Below, piece after piece: positions 24,901 through 33,400 of a DNA stretch of 64,000 bases. The notes under the pieces were generated by a model that worked only from the letters and a program-made list of their open reading frames with translations, did not search any database and was not told the DNA's origin. Source of the stretch: Paraburkholderia ginsengisoli NBRC 100965. GTDB taxonomy: Bacteria; Pseudomonadota; Gammaproteobacteria; Burkholderiales; Burkholderiaceae. Where the stretch lies: the NCBI RefSeq assembly GCF_000739735.1, contig NZ_BBJF01000006.1, forward strand, positions 558,001-622,000. The letters are read 5' to 3'. The translations under genes were made by a program, and so were the position numbers. Positions within the stretch are counted from its first letter, which is position 1. The number at the start of each line of letters is the position of its first letter.

Positions 24901-27438
24901 GTGACCGTACGCAATCTCGACGCGTTGTTTCGACCCAAATCCGTCGCCGTAATCGGCGCTTCCGAGCGGCCGGGCAGCACGGGCGCGATGGTGTGGGCGC
25001 GCGTGCTGGAAGGCGGTTTCGACGGCCCCCTGTGGCCGGTCAATCCGAAGTACGAAACGCTGGGCGGCCATACCGTGATCGGCGACGCGGGCGATCTGCC
25101 GCAAGCGCCCAGCGTCGCAGTGATCTGCACGCCGCCCGCCACGTGGCCGGCGCTCATCCATAAGCTCGGCGGGTTGGGCACGCGGGCGGCGATCATCGTC
25201 GGCGAGGCGCGCAGCGAGGAGGATCGGCTCGCGCTGCGGCACGCGTTGTCGGCGGCGCGGCCGCATCTGCTGCGCATCGTCGGGCCCGGCAGTCTCGGCG
25301 TGGTGTCGCCGGCGATGCGCGCGCATCTCGGCGCGCCGTCGTGCACGGTCAAGCCGGGCGGCGTCGCGTGGGTGTCGCAGTCGAACGCGCTGACCAATGC
25401 GGTGCTTGGCTGGGCGCAAGCGCGCGGGCTCGGTTTTTCGCACGCGGTCGCGCTCGGCGACGAAGCCGACGTGGACGCCGGCGACGTGCTCGATTACCTT
25501 GCGAGCGACCCCGGCACGCGCGCGATTCTGCTCGAACTCGACACCGTGCGCGCGGCGCGCAAGTTCATGTCGGCGGCGCGGGCGGCGGCGCGCAACAAGC
25601 CGGTGCTCGCGTTGCGCTCCGGCCGCGCCGATCCCGCCGACGCGCTGTACACCGCCGCGTTCCGGCGTGCGGGCATGGTGCGCGTCGATGCGCTCGACGA
25701 TCTGCTCGACGAAGTGGAAACGCTCGGCGTCGGACGCGTGGCGGCGGGCGGGGCGGCGACGCTGATCACTAGCGACCGCGGCCTCGCGACGCTCGCGTGC
25801 GATGCCTTTGCCGCCGCCGGCGGCATGCTTGCGCCGTGGCCCGACGCAGCGTCGGACGCGTTGCGGCAGGTATTGCCGCACGCGGTCGGCGGCAATCCGC
25901 TGCAACTCGGCGACGACGCGCGTCCCGAGCATTTCGGCAGCGCGCTCAAACTGCTGGCGGAGCATCGCAGCACCGGCACGGCCTTCGTGGTTCACGCGTC
26001 GACGCACGGTGCGCCGGTCGGCGAGGTCGCGCAGGCGCTGATCGAGAATCAGCGGTTCGCGTATCGCGGTTTGCTCGCGTGTTTCTTCGGCGGGCTGGAT
26101 GCCGCCACGCGCGACGCGTTGCACGTGCAGGGCATTCCGGTTCATACGACACCGCAGCGGCTCGCGCGCGCGTTCGCTCGTCTGGTCGATTACCGGATGG
26201 GCCGCGAACTGCTGATGCAAACGCCGGAGGGCTTGCCCGCGCAAATTCCCGACGCGATCGACGCCGCCCAGGCGCAGGCTTGCGCGGCCCTCGCCGCGGG
26301 CGAGCAGGAGTTGACGGGCGAGGCGGCGGCGCGGTTTCTCCAGCGGTTCGGGCTGCAGGTTGAAGCGTCGGCGGGGGGCGGCGCGCTGAGCGTGGCGGAG
26401 GTCGCGGGGCAGAAGCCCGCGCCGGAGTCCGCGCAAAAACGCACGGTCAAGGCCACGCAACAGGCGGCACAAACACCAACGTTCGCAGCAGCAGCGCCCG
26501 CCCAACCGCCCGTAGCGGATTGCGCAGAAGACAGCGCGGGGCGGTCGGCAAAACCCGTGGTCGACATCGCCGTCGAGCTTCACGACGACGACAACTTCGG
26601 CCCCGTGTTCCGCTTCACCGCGCCATCGGTGGACGGCGTGTCCGAAGCGCTGCGCGTTTACGGTCTGCCGCCGCTCAATCCGGTGCTCGCGCGCGACCTC
26701 GTCACGCGTTCGCGCTATGCGCGGCTGGTCGCGCCGGAGCCGGCGCTCGCCGCGCTGACGGCGCTGTCGCAGGCGGTCTGCGACGTCAAGGAGATCGTCG
26801 GTCTCGGGCTGACGCTGCGAGTCTACAGCGATCGTGTGACGGTGGTCGATCCCACGCTGAAGCTCGCCGCGAAACGCAGCCGCCTGGCGATCGTCCCGTA
26901 CCCGCGCCGCTTCGAAGAGACGCTCGACTGGCAGGGTTTGCGGGTGACGGTGCGGCCGATTCGGCCGGAAGACGAAGCCGCGCATCACGACTTCGTCGAA
27001 GCGATGACGCCCGAGGATTTGCGGCTGCGCTTTTTCGGCGCGGTGGGAAGCTTCGACCACTCGCAACTCGCGCGGATGACGCAAATCGACTACGACCGTG
27101 AAATGGCGCTGATCGCGACCGTCACGAGCGACGAGGGGTTCACGCGAACCTTGGGTGTGGTGCGCGCCGTCGCGGATCCCGACAACGAGACCGCCGAATT
27201 CGCGGTCGCGGTGCGCTCGGACCAGAAGGGCCGGCGGCTCGGTCAGCTGCTAATGGAGCGGATCGTCAGGTATGCGCGGGTGCGCGGGATCCATTGGCTG
27301 GTCGGCGAGGCGCTGCGCGAAAACAGCGCGATGATCGCGCTCGCGAAGGCCTGTGGTTTCACGATTACGCCGACCGAAGATCCTGGGGTGGTGGGCTTTC
27401 GGATGGCGCTGGACGAGACGGCCGAGGGCGCGGCATAA
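24901..27438 (+). CDS. Pat/PatZ-type protein acetyltransferase: NDP-forming acyl-CoA synthetase fused to GNAT
   Basis: 845 aa. The N-terminal ~470 residues match the CoA-binding and ligase-CoA domains of ADP-forming acyl-CoA synthetases (SVAVIGASERPGSTG, VSQSNALTNAVLGWA), followed by a shortened ATP-grasp part that contains a low-complexity Ala/Gln/Pro-rich linker (about 505-550). Residues ~680-840 are a GNAT domain with the acetyl-CoA loop Q-K-G-R-R-L-G-Q (around 778-785). This architecture defines PatZ/Pat enzymes that acetylate lysines, for example in acyl-CoA synthetase. It starts with GTG 24901. Catalytic histidine and ATP residues of the synthetase part look degenerate, as is usual in Pat. 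Confidence 0.9.
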   Translation: MTVRNLDALFRPKSVAVIGASERPGSTGAMVWARVLEGGFDGPLWPVNPKYETLGGHTVIGDAGDLPQAPSVAVICTPPATWPALIHKLGGLGTRAAIIVGEARSEEDRLALRHALSAARPHLLRIVGPGSLGVVSPAMRAHLGAPSCTVKPGGVAWVSQSNALTNAVLGWAQARGLGFSHAVALGDEADVDAGDVLDYLASDPGTRAILLELDTVRAARKFMSAARAAARNKPVLALRSGRADPADALYTAAFRRAGMVRVDALDDLLDEVETLGVGRVAAGGAATLITSDRGLATLACDAFAAAGGMLAPWPDAASDALRQVLPHAVGGNPLQLGDDARPEHFGSALKLLAEHRSTGTAFVVHASTHGAPVGEVAQALIENQRFAYRGLLACFFGGLDAATRDALHVQGIPVHTTPQRLARAFARLVDYRMGRELLMQTPEGLPAQIPDAIDAAQAQACAALAAGEQELTGEAAARFLQRFGLQVEASAGGGALSVAEVAGQKPAPESAQKRTVKATQQAAQTPTFAAAAPAQPPVADCAEDSAGRSAKPVVDIAVELHDDDNFGPVFRFTAPSVDGVSEALRVYGLPPLNPVLARDLVTRSRYARLVAPEPALAALTALSQAVCDVKEIVGLGLTLRVYSDRVTVVDPTLKLAAKRSRLAIVPYPRRFEETLDWQGLRVTVRPIRPEDEAAHHDFVEAMTPEDLRLRFFGAVGSFDHSQLARMTQIDYDREMALIATVTSDEGFTRTLGVVRAVADPDNETAEFAVAVRSDQKGRRLGQLLMERIVRYARVRGIHWLVGEALRENSAMIALAKACGFTITPTEDPGVVGFRMALDETAEGAA

Positions 27439-27558
27439 ACGTGAAGGACGTCGAGGGTAACCGGTCAGCCGGTCTCCCGCTTAACCGGCGAACCGAAGCG
27501 GCGACCGGTGCCGGGAGGCACGCTTAACCGTCACCCCGCAATCATTTCAACACCAACC

Positions 27559-28104
27559 TCACGCCGGCAACTTCGCCGCCGCCTCATCGACCTGCGTGCG
27601 CGTCACCGACAATTCGTCGAGCCACGCGTCCGCATACACCGCACCGGTTTCGCGTTCGAGACGCGCGATCGTCACCGCGCAACGGTTCGCGTCCTTCAGC
27701 GTCGCGATGAACGACTTCACCGATTGACCCGTCGTGAACGCGTCGAACAGCGGCACGCGGATATCGTCCGGCAGCGGACGCGTGGTCCACTGGTACGGCT
27801 TGCCGTTGAACGTGAACGACGGCGGCAGCACGCGCTCTTTCTTTGCGGCCGGAATCAGCCCGTAGGTGCGCGCGGCTTCGCCGATCTGCTCCGGCGAGAA
27901 CAGCTCGTCCGGGCTGATGTCGAATTGCTTGATGAAGGTCTCGATGCTTTGCATCGCCGCGGCGCGGTCGTCACGACGCTTTTGCGCATGAGCGACGATG
28001 TCGCGCAGTTCGTCGGCTTCTTCGGGCGTAATCGTGAAGCTCGACTGCTTCTGCTGGAGTTCGGAAAAACGCTGGAATTCGGAATCGGTCAGAAGTTTCG
28101 CCAT
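27559..28104 (-). CDS. Hypothetical protein, 181 aa
   Basis: Soluble protein with no signal peptide. The first ~75 residues are helical and charged (SEFQRFSELQQKQSSFTITPEEADELRDIVAHAQKRRDD), followed by a conserved-looking beta stretch (FTFNGKPYQWTTRPLPD) and a helical end. I recognise no family and no catalytic motif. The ATG at 28104 lacks a good ribosome site. It is convergent with the acetyltransferase gene and ends 120 bp from it. Confidence 0.65.
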   Translation of the reverse strand: MAKLLTDSEFQRFSELQQKQSSFTITPEEADELRDIVAHAQKRRDDRAAAMQSIETFIKQFDISPDELFSPEQIGEAARTYGLIPAAKKERVLPPSFTFNGKPYQWTTRPLPDDIRVPLFDAFTTGQSVKSFIATLKDANRCAVTIARLERETGAVYADAWLDELSVTRTQVDEAAAKLPA

Positions 28105-28271
28105 TGCTTATCGAGGGGGCGCGCAGGGGCGAACCCATGCGGCGTAATTTGAAAGGGTCGCCATTCTAAACCATGTGCGCAGGCGGCCGATTTTCACCGG
28201 CGCACCACACGCAAGCGCCCTTGCGCCCCGGCGCAATTCAACTCAATGCAGGCCAACGCACTCGAAACGAA

Positions 28272-29060
28272 TCACGCGGCGTTCTCATGAAACATCGACA
28301 GCGCCTGCACCGTTTCGCGCAGCAACCCCGTTGCTGCTTCTAGCGTCGGCGCGACGTATTCGTCGATACGCCGTAGATACGGACAGGTCAGCACTGCGAT
28401 TGCCTGGCCGGCCGGCCCCTGGATCGGAAACGTCACGTCGGTCACGCCGAACGTCTGCTGGCTGTCCTTCTGCGAAAAACCCGCCGCGCGAATCCGCTCG
28501 CACGCGAGTTCCAGTTCGTCGCGATCGATCGTGACTTCGCCCTTCACCTTCGTATGCTCGGCGAGCATCTGCCGGCGCTGCTCGATGCTCTGAAACGCGA
28601 GCATCACGCGGCCCGAGCCGGTATCGATCAACCCGACCCGCGAACCGAGCCGCACCGACATGCCCCATGTGCCCGGCCCATCGACCTGCGCGATCACCAG
28701 CAGATTGCCGCGGTCGTACACGACGAGGTGACACGACTGTTCGGCGGCGTCGGCGAAGCGCTGCATCAGCGGCAACGCTTCGGCGATCAACCGGTTCATC
28801 GGCGGATGACGATGCGCGAGCGCATACAGCTTCAGGCTCAACGAATAGCGGTCGCCGCCGGCCGAGCGCACCACGTACTGCCGCGCAACCAGGCGTTCGA
28901 GCATCCGGTACATCTCGCTCGCATTGCGCCCGAGCAGCTTGGTGATCTCGGCGCGCGTGAGCCCCTCTTTCTGCTCGGCGAGCAATTCGAGGATGTCGAG
29001 ACCTTTGTCGAGCGCGGGGGCCCGGTAGCGGTCGGCGTCGTCTTTCTCTTCTGCGTCCAT
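28272..29060 (-). CDS. IclR-family transcriptional regulator
   Basis: 262 aa from ATG 29060; the frame is open to 29312, and ATG 29090 is an alternative. N-terminal winged HTH (APALDKGLDILELLAEQKEGLTRAEI..., about 10-75) and C-terminal effector-binding domain with the family pattern GSGRVMLAF and TDVTFPIQGPAGQAIAVLTCP near residues 220-245. It is divergent from the sugar-catabolic operon, 278 bp away, and a perfect palindrome lies at the operon's expected transcription start. It is therefore the likely repressor, released by the sugar or a pathway intermediate. Confidence 0.93.
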   Translation of the reverse strand: MDAEEKDDADRYRAPALDKGLDILELLAEQKEGLTRAEITKLLGRNASEMYRMLERLVARQYVVRSAGGDRYSLSLKLYALAHRHPPMNRLIAEALPLMQRFADAAEQSCHLVVYDRGNLLVIAQVDGPGTWGMSVRLGSRVGLIDTGSGRVMLAFQSIEQRRQMLAEHTKVKGEVTIDRDELELACERIRAAGFSQKDSQQTFGVTDVTFPIQGPAGQAIAVLTCPYLRRIDEYVAPTLEAATGLLRETVQALSMFHENAA

Positions 29061-29181
29061 GGTCGGCGAGGTTCCGTGTGCAGTTCTCATTATCTGGCGC
29101 ATGAATGTAAGTGCGTGGCGAATCTTGAGCAAGGCGGCGCGTGTCCAGGGAAAGTACGGACCCCCTCGCGACGGAGATTCC

Positions 29182-29211
29182 TTGACTTCGAAAAGTCCGT
29201 ATATGAATAAT
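29182..29211 (+). promoter_or_regulatory. Candidate sigma70 promoter of the sugar operon
   Basis: TTGACT at 29182-29187 and AATAAT at 29206-29211 with an 18-bp spacer. The -10 region is AT-rich against its surroundings. The predicted start falls around 29217, inside the palindrome at 29213-29232, leaving a leader of about 120 bases. Confidence 0.6.
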
Positions 29212-29212
29212 A

Positions 29213-29232
29213 CGTTCATTGGTGAATGAACG
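29213..29232. promoter_or_regulatory. 20-bp perfect palindrome, putative IclR operator
   Basis: CGTTCATT-GGTG-AATGAACG, arms fully complementary. It lies directly behind the -10 element, so binding of a dimer would block transcription. A weaker inverted repeat, TACGGAC (29155-29161) with GTCCGTA (29195-29201), brackets the -35 region. The regulator gene is immediately upstream on the other strand. Confidence 0.7.
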
Positions 29233-29338
29233 CACACCAATGCCCGATAAGAAAATCGATAAGAAAGCGCAGGACGAAGTGCCGGCATCCATGACCGGTT
29301 CACGCAGTTCAATCAAACGCATAGCAGGAGACAACCCC

Positions 29339-30391
29339 ATGTCGTCGTTCGTCAAACGGCCGTCCGCGGCCCACCGTCTGTTCCGTTGTTCCCTCTTCAC
29401 TGTCGCGGCCGCCGCGTGCGTCGCCGGCCTCGCCGCGAGCAGCGCCGCGCAAGCCGCCGACGCCGGCAAGATCGGCCTCGGCCTGCCGCTGCTCACGTCG
29501 CCGTTCTGGCAGTCGTACAACAACTACCTGCCCAAGTACGCGAAGGACATGGGCCTCGACATCCTCGCGCCGGTCAATTCGAATGGCGATCCGGCCCAGC
29601 AGATCACCGACATGAACAACCTGCTGAACCTCGGTTCGAAGGGCATCGTGGTCGGCCCGCTGGATTCGGCGGCGATCAGCCGCGCGCTCGACGCCGCCGC
29701 GGCCCGCAACGTGCCGGTGGTCGCCGTCGACGTCGCGCCGACGCAGGGCAAGGTCGCGATGGTCGTGCGCGCCGACAATCATGCGTACGGCGAGAAGGCG
29801 TGCAAATACATCGGCGAACACGTGAAGTCGGGCAAGGTCGTGCAGATCATGGGCGACCTCGCGTCGGTCAACGGACGCGACCGCTCGGAGGCATTCCGCG
29901 CGTGTCTGAAGGGCTATCCGGGGTTGTCGCTGCTCGAAATTCCGGCGGCCTGGAAGGGCGACGTCGCGGCCACCGCGCTCGACAGCCTGCTCACTGCAGA
30001 CCCCGATGTGAAGGCGATCTACATGCAGGCGGGCGGCGTCTATCTGTCGCCGACGCTGCAAACCTTGCGTCGCAAGCAGATGCTGTTTCCCGCCGGTAAC
30101 GCGAAGCACGTCGTGATCGTGAGCAACGATGGCATTCCGCAGGAGTTCGAAGCGATTCGCCGTGGCGAGATCGACGCGACCATCTCGCAGCCCGCCGATT
30201 CGTACGCGAAATACGGCCTGTTCTACATCAAGGCCGCGTTGGCCGGGCAAACCTTCAAGCCGGGCCCGACCGATCACGGCAGCAACATCATCCAGCTCGC
30301 GCCCGGCGTGCTTGAAGACCAGCTGCCCGCGCCGCTCGTGACCAAGTCCAATGTCGACGACAAAGCGCTCTGGGGCAATACGGTCAAATGA
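29339..30391 (+). CDS. Sugar ABC transporter periplasmic binding protein
   Basis: 350 aa from ATG 29339 (AGGAG before it; the open frame to 29219 is ignored). Signal peptide about 1-39 with cleavage after AAQA. The mature chain resembles the Peripla_BP_4/RbsB-type ribose-galactose family: GKIGLGLPLLTSPFWQSYNN, the NLLNLGSKGIVVGPLDS segment and VVAVDVAPTQG. It captures a monosaccharide for the ATPase and permease that follow. The stop overlaps the next start (ATGA 30388-30391). Within this operon the ligand is likely L-fucose or a similar sugar. Confidence 0.9.
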   Translation: MSSFVKRPSAAHRLFRCSLFTVAAAACVAGLAASSAAQAADAGKIGLGLPLLTSPFWQSYNNYLPKYAKDMGLDILAPVNSNGDPAQQITDMNNLLNLGSKGIVVGPLDSAAISRALDAAAARNVPVVAVDVAPTQGKVAMVVRADNHAYGEKACKYIGEHVKSGKVVQIMGDLASVNGRDRSEAFRACLKGYPGLSLLEIPAAWKGDVAATALDSLLTADPDVKAIYMQAGGVYLSPTLQTLRRKQMLFPAGNAKHVVIVSNDGIPQEFEAIRRGEIDATISQPADSYAKYGLFYIKAALAGQTFKPGPTDHGSNIIQLAPGVLEDQLPAPLVTKSNVDDKALWGNTVK

Positions 30392-31932
30392 GCAGCCAAA
30401 TGAGCGGCCAATTGAGCGCACCGACGCCATCCGTGCCGGTCGTCGAAGCGTTTGAAGTCACCAAACGCTTCGGCTCGACGGCCGCGCTGAAAGACGTGAG
30501 CATCCGCGTGATGCCCGGCGAGTCGCATGCGCTCGTCGGGCGCAACGGGGCGGGCAAGTCGACGCTGGTGTCGATTCTCACCGGCCTGCGCAAGCCCGAC
30601 ACCGGCGAGGTGCGCTTCGGCGGCGTGAGCGCGCCGTCGATCGCGGATCGCGACGCGTGGCGCGAGCGCGTCGCGTGCGTCTATCAGCATTCGACGATCA
30701 TCCGCGACCTGAGCGTCGCGGAGAATCTGTTCATCAACCGGCAGCCTGTGCGCGGCGGCATGATCGACTGGCAGACGATGCGCCGCGACGCGCGCGAGCT
30801 GCTCGATCACTGGAAGATCGACGTGCGCGAAGACGCGCGCGCCGGCGACCTGAGCGTGGAAGCGCGGCAACTGGTGGAGATCGCGCGGGCGCTGTCGTAC
30901 GGCGCGCGCTTCATCATCCTCGACGAGCCGACCGCGCAACTCGACGGCGACGAGATCAAGCGCCTGTTCAGGCGCATCAGCGAGTTGCAGCGCGAAGGCG
31001 TGACCTTCCTGTTCATCTCGCATCATCTTCAGGAGGTCTACGAAATTTGCCAGGCGGTGACGGTGTTGCGCGACGCGCGGCATATCGTCAGCGCGCCGGT
31101 GTCCGCGTTGCCGCGCGAGCAGTTGATCGAAGCGATGACCGGCGAGCGCGGCGGCCTGAACGTCGCCGATGCGGCGGCGCGCGCCGCGCTGCCCGCCGAT
31201 ACGGCAATCGCACTGCGCGTCGACGAACTGGCCGGCTCCGATTACGAAGGTGTGTCGTTCACCGTCAGGCGCGGAGAAGTGGTCGGCCTGACCGGCGCAA
31301 CGAGCAGCGGGCGCACGAGCGTCGCCGAAGCGATCGCCGGTTTGCGCACGGTCAAGCGCGGCACGGTCAGCGTCGACGGCAATGCGTTGCCACCCGGCGA
31401 CGTGCCCGCCGCGTTGGCGCACGGCATCGGCTGCGTGCCGAAGGACCGGCATCACGAAGGCCTCGTGCTCACGCAATCGATCGCGGAAAACGCGTCGATG
31501 ACGATCGCGCGCGTGCTCGGCAAGTTCGGCATCGCGCCGCCCGCGAAGAAGCACGCGTTCGGCCAGAAGATGATCGACGCGCTCGGCATCGTCGCGCAGG
31601 GCCCCGAGCATGTCGTGTCGGGACTGTCGGGCGGCAATCAGCAGAAGGTGGTGATGGCGCGCGCGCTCGCCACCGATCCCAACGTGCTCGTACTGATCGA
31701 CCCCACTGCGGGCGTCGATGTGAAATCGAAAGAAGCGTTGCTCTCCGTCGTGGATCGCGTGCGCGAAGAGGGCAAGGCCGTGCTGGTCGTGTCCGGCGAA
31801 CTCGACGATCTGCGTACCTGTGACCGCGTGCTGGTCATGTTCCGTGGCCGTGTCGCGGCCGAATTTCCCGCGGGTTGGCAGGACCACGACCTGATCGCAT
31901 CCGTTGAAGGAGTCAGTCTCCATGAAGAATAG
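30388..31932 (+). CDS. Sugar ABC transporter ATP-binding protein (two nucleotide-binding domains)
   Basis: 514 aa, typical of RbsA/AraG/MglA-type double ATPases. First Walker A GRNGAGKST (51-59) and a signature LSVEARQLVEIARAL; Walker B IILDEPTAQLD. The second half has the degenerate Walker A GATSSGRTSVAEA, normal for this family, and the signature LSGGNQQKVVMARAL with Walker B LIDPTAGVD. Cytoplasmic, it powers the importer with the neighbouring binding protein and permease. Start overlaps the binding-protein stop, and its stop overlaps the permease start by 11 bp. Confidence 0.94.
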   Translation: MSSQMSGQLSAPTPSVPVVEAFEVTKRFGSTAALKDVSIRVMPGESHALVGRNGAGKSTLVSILTGLRKPDTGEVRFGGVSAPSIADRDAWRERVACVYQHSTIIRDLSVAENLFINRQPVRGGMIDWQTMRRDARELLDHWKIDVREDARAGDLSVEARQLVEIARALSYGARFIILDEPTAQLDGDEIKRLFRRISELQREGVTFLFISHHLQEVYEICQAVTVLRDARHIVSAPVSALPREQLIEAMTGERGGLNVADAAARAALPADTAIALRVDELAGSDYEGVSFTVRRGEVVGLTGATSSGRTSVAEAIAGLRTVKRGTVSVDGNALPPGDVPAALAHGIGCVPKDRHHEGLVLTQSIAENASMTIARVLGKFGIAPPAKKHAFGQKMIDALGIVAQGPEHVVSGLSGGNQQKVVMARALATDPNVLVLIDPTAGVDVKSKEALLSVVDRVREEGKAVLVVSGELDDLRTCDRVLVMFRGRVAAEFPAGWQDHDLIASVEGVSLHEE

Positions 31933-32977
31933 TGTGCCCAGTCCCGCGTTTAGCGCGGCGCAAGGCCAGGCTCAACCGCAGCCTTCCGCATCGGTGTCGC
32001 GCGGCAAGCGTGCGCGCTCCGAACTCGCGCGCCTGCGTGAACTGGCGTTGCTGCCCGCGCTCGCATTGCTGATCGTGATCGGCGCATTTGTCAGCCCGAG
32101 TTTTCTGACGAAGGCCAATCTGATCAGCGTGCTCGGCGCATCGGCGGCGCTCGCGCTCGTCGTGCTCGCCGAATCGCTGATCGTGCTGACCGGCAAGTTC
32201 GATCTGTCGCTCGAATCGACGGTCGGCATCGCGCCCGCCGTGGGCGCGATGCTGGTGATGCCGGCGGCGTCCGCGGGCTTCGGCACGCAATGGCCGACGG
32301 CGCTCGGCCTCATCGCGATTGTCGCGGTGGGCGCGCTGATCGGTTTGATCAACGGCTTCCTGGTGGTGCGTCTGCGGCTGAACGCGTTCATCGTCACGCT
32401 GGCCATGCTGATCGTGCTGCGCGGCATGCTGGTCGGTGCGACCAAGGGTGGCACGCTGTTCGATATGCCGCCGTCGTTCTTCACGCTCGCCACCACCATC
32501 GTGCTCGGCCTGCCGTTGTCGGTGTGGCTCGCGGCGGCGGCGTTCGCGATCGCCGCGTTTGTGCTGCGCTATCACCGGCTGGGCCGCGCGTTGTATGCGA
32601 TCGGCGGCAATCCGGAAGCGGCGCGCGCGGCGGGCATTCGCGTCGAGCGCATCACGTGGGGCGTGTTCGTGCTCGGCAGCATTCTGGCTTCGCTTGGCGG
32701 TTTGATCGTGACCGGCTACGTCGGCGCGATCAACGCGAATCAGGGCAACGGGATGATCTTCACGGTGTTCGCGGCGGCGGTGATTGGCGGTATTTCGCTC
32801 GACGGCGGCAAGGGCACGATGCTCGGCGCGCTGTCCGGCGTGCTGCTGCTCGGCGTCGTGCAGAACCTGTTGACGCTCGCGCAGGTGCCGTCGTTCTGGA
32901 TTCAGGCGATCTACGGCGCGATCATTCTCGGCTCGCTGATGGTGGCGCGCCTCGCGAGCGGCGAAGGCCAGAACTGA
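31922..32977 (+). CDS. Sugar ABC transporter permease (RbsC/AraH type)
   Basis: 351 aa from ATG 31922, with AAGGAG ten bases upstream; the ATG at 31904 is less likely. A hydrophilic ~40-residue N-terminal extension precedes about ten hydrophobic segments. The conserved AIGGNPEAARAAGIRV segment (around 225-240) is the cytoplasmic loop that contacts the ATPase. It completes the three-gene importer. It is followed after 46 bp by the dehydratase genes. Confidence 0.93.
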   Translation: MKNSVPSPAFSAAQGQAQPQPSASVSRGKRARSELARLRELALLPALALLIVIGAFVSPSFLTKANLISVLGASAALALVVLAESLIVLTGKFDLSLESTVGIAPAVGAMLVMPAASAGFGTQWPTALGLIAIVAVGALIGLINGFLVVRLRLNAFIVTLAMLIVLRGMLVGATKGGTLFDMPPSFFTLATTIVLGLPLSVWLAAAAFAIAAFVLRYHRLGRALYAIGGNPEAARAAGIRVERITWGVFVLGSILASLGGLIVTGYVGAINANQGNGMIFTVFAAAVIGGISLDGGKGTMLGALSGVLLLGVVQNLLTLAQVPSFWIQAIYGAIILGSLMVARLASGEGQN

Positions 32978-33023
32978 GCCCAGCCCGCATCCACGCCTCA
33001 TACGCAAGCACCGGAGATCTCAT

Positions 33024-33350
33024 TTGACCAGCCGTCCATTGCCAACCGATCCGCGTCTGATCCTGCTCAGCCCCGCCGACAACTGCCTGATCGCGGCGGC
33101 GCGGCTCGATGCGGGCACACAGGTCGACATCGAAGGGGAGCGCGTCACGCTGACCCGCACCATCGAGCTGGGTCACAAGGTGGCGCGCCACGAACTCGCG
33201 AAGGACGACAAGGTGCTGCGCTACGGCGCGGTGATCGGCCACGTGACCGAAGGGGTGGCGCGCGGCGCGCATCTGCATACGCACAACCTCGAAAGCGACT
33301 ACTTGCCGACCTATACGCACGACGCGGGTCACGAGTTCGTCCACCACTGA
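33024..33350 (+). CDS. UxaA-family dehydratase, small (SAF-domain) subunit
   Basis: 108 aa starting with TTG 33024, with GGAG seven bases upstream. It corresponds to the N-terminal part of altronate dehydratase: LILLSPADNCLIAAARLDAGTQV, then IELGHKVARHELAKDDKVLRYGAVIG and a His-rich end (RGAHLHTHNLE). In UxaA the two parts are fused; here they are separate genes, as in Campylobacter fucose clusters. With the large subunit it would dehydrate the aldonate to a 2-keto-3-deoxy acid. It lies 46 bp after the permease and 50 bp before the large subunit. Confidence 0.88.
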   Translation: MTSRPLPTDPRLILLSPADNCLIAAARLDAGTQVDIEGERVTLTRTIELGHKVARHELAKDDKVLRYGAVIGHVTEGVARGAHLHTHNLESDYLPTYTHDAGHEFVHH

Positions 33351-33400
33351 TACGCGCACCCTCACGCGGCTTTTCGCGCCGCTGAACCGCTGGAACGATC

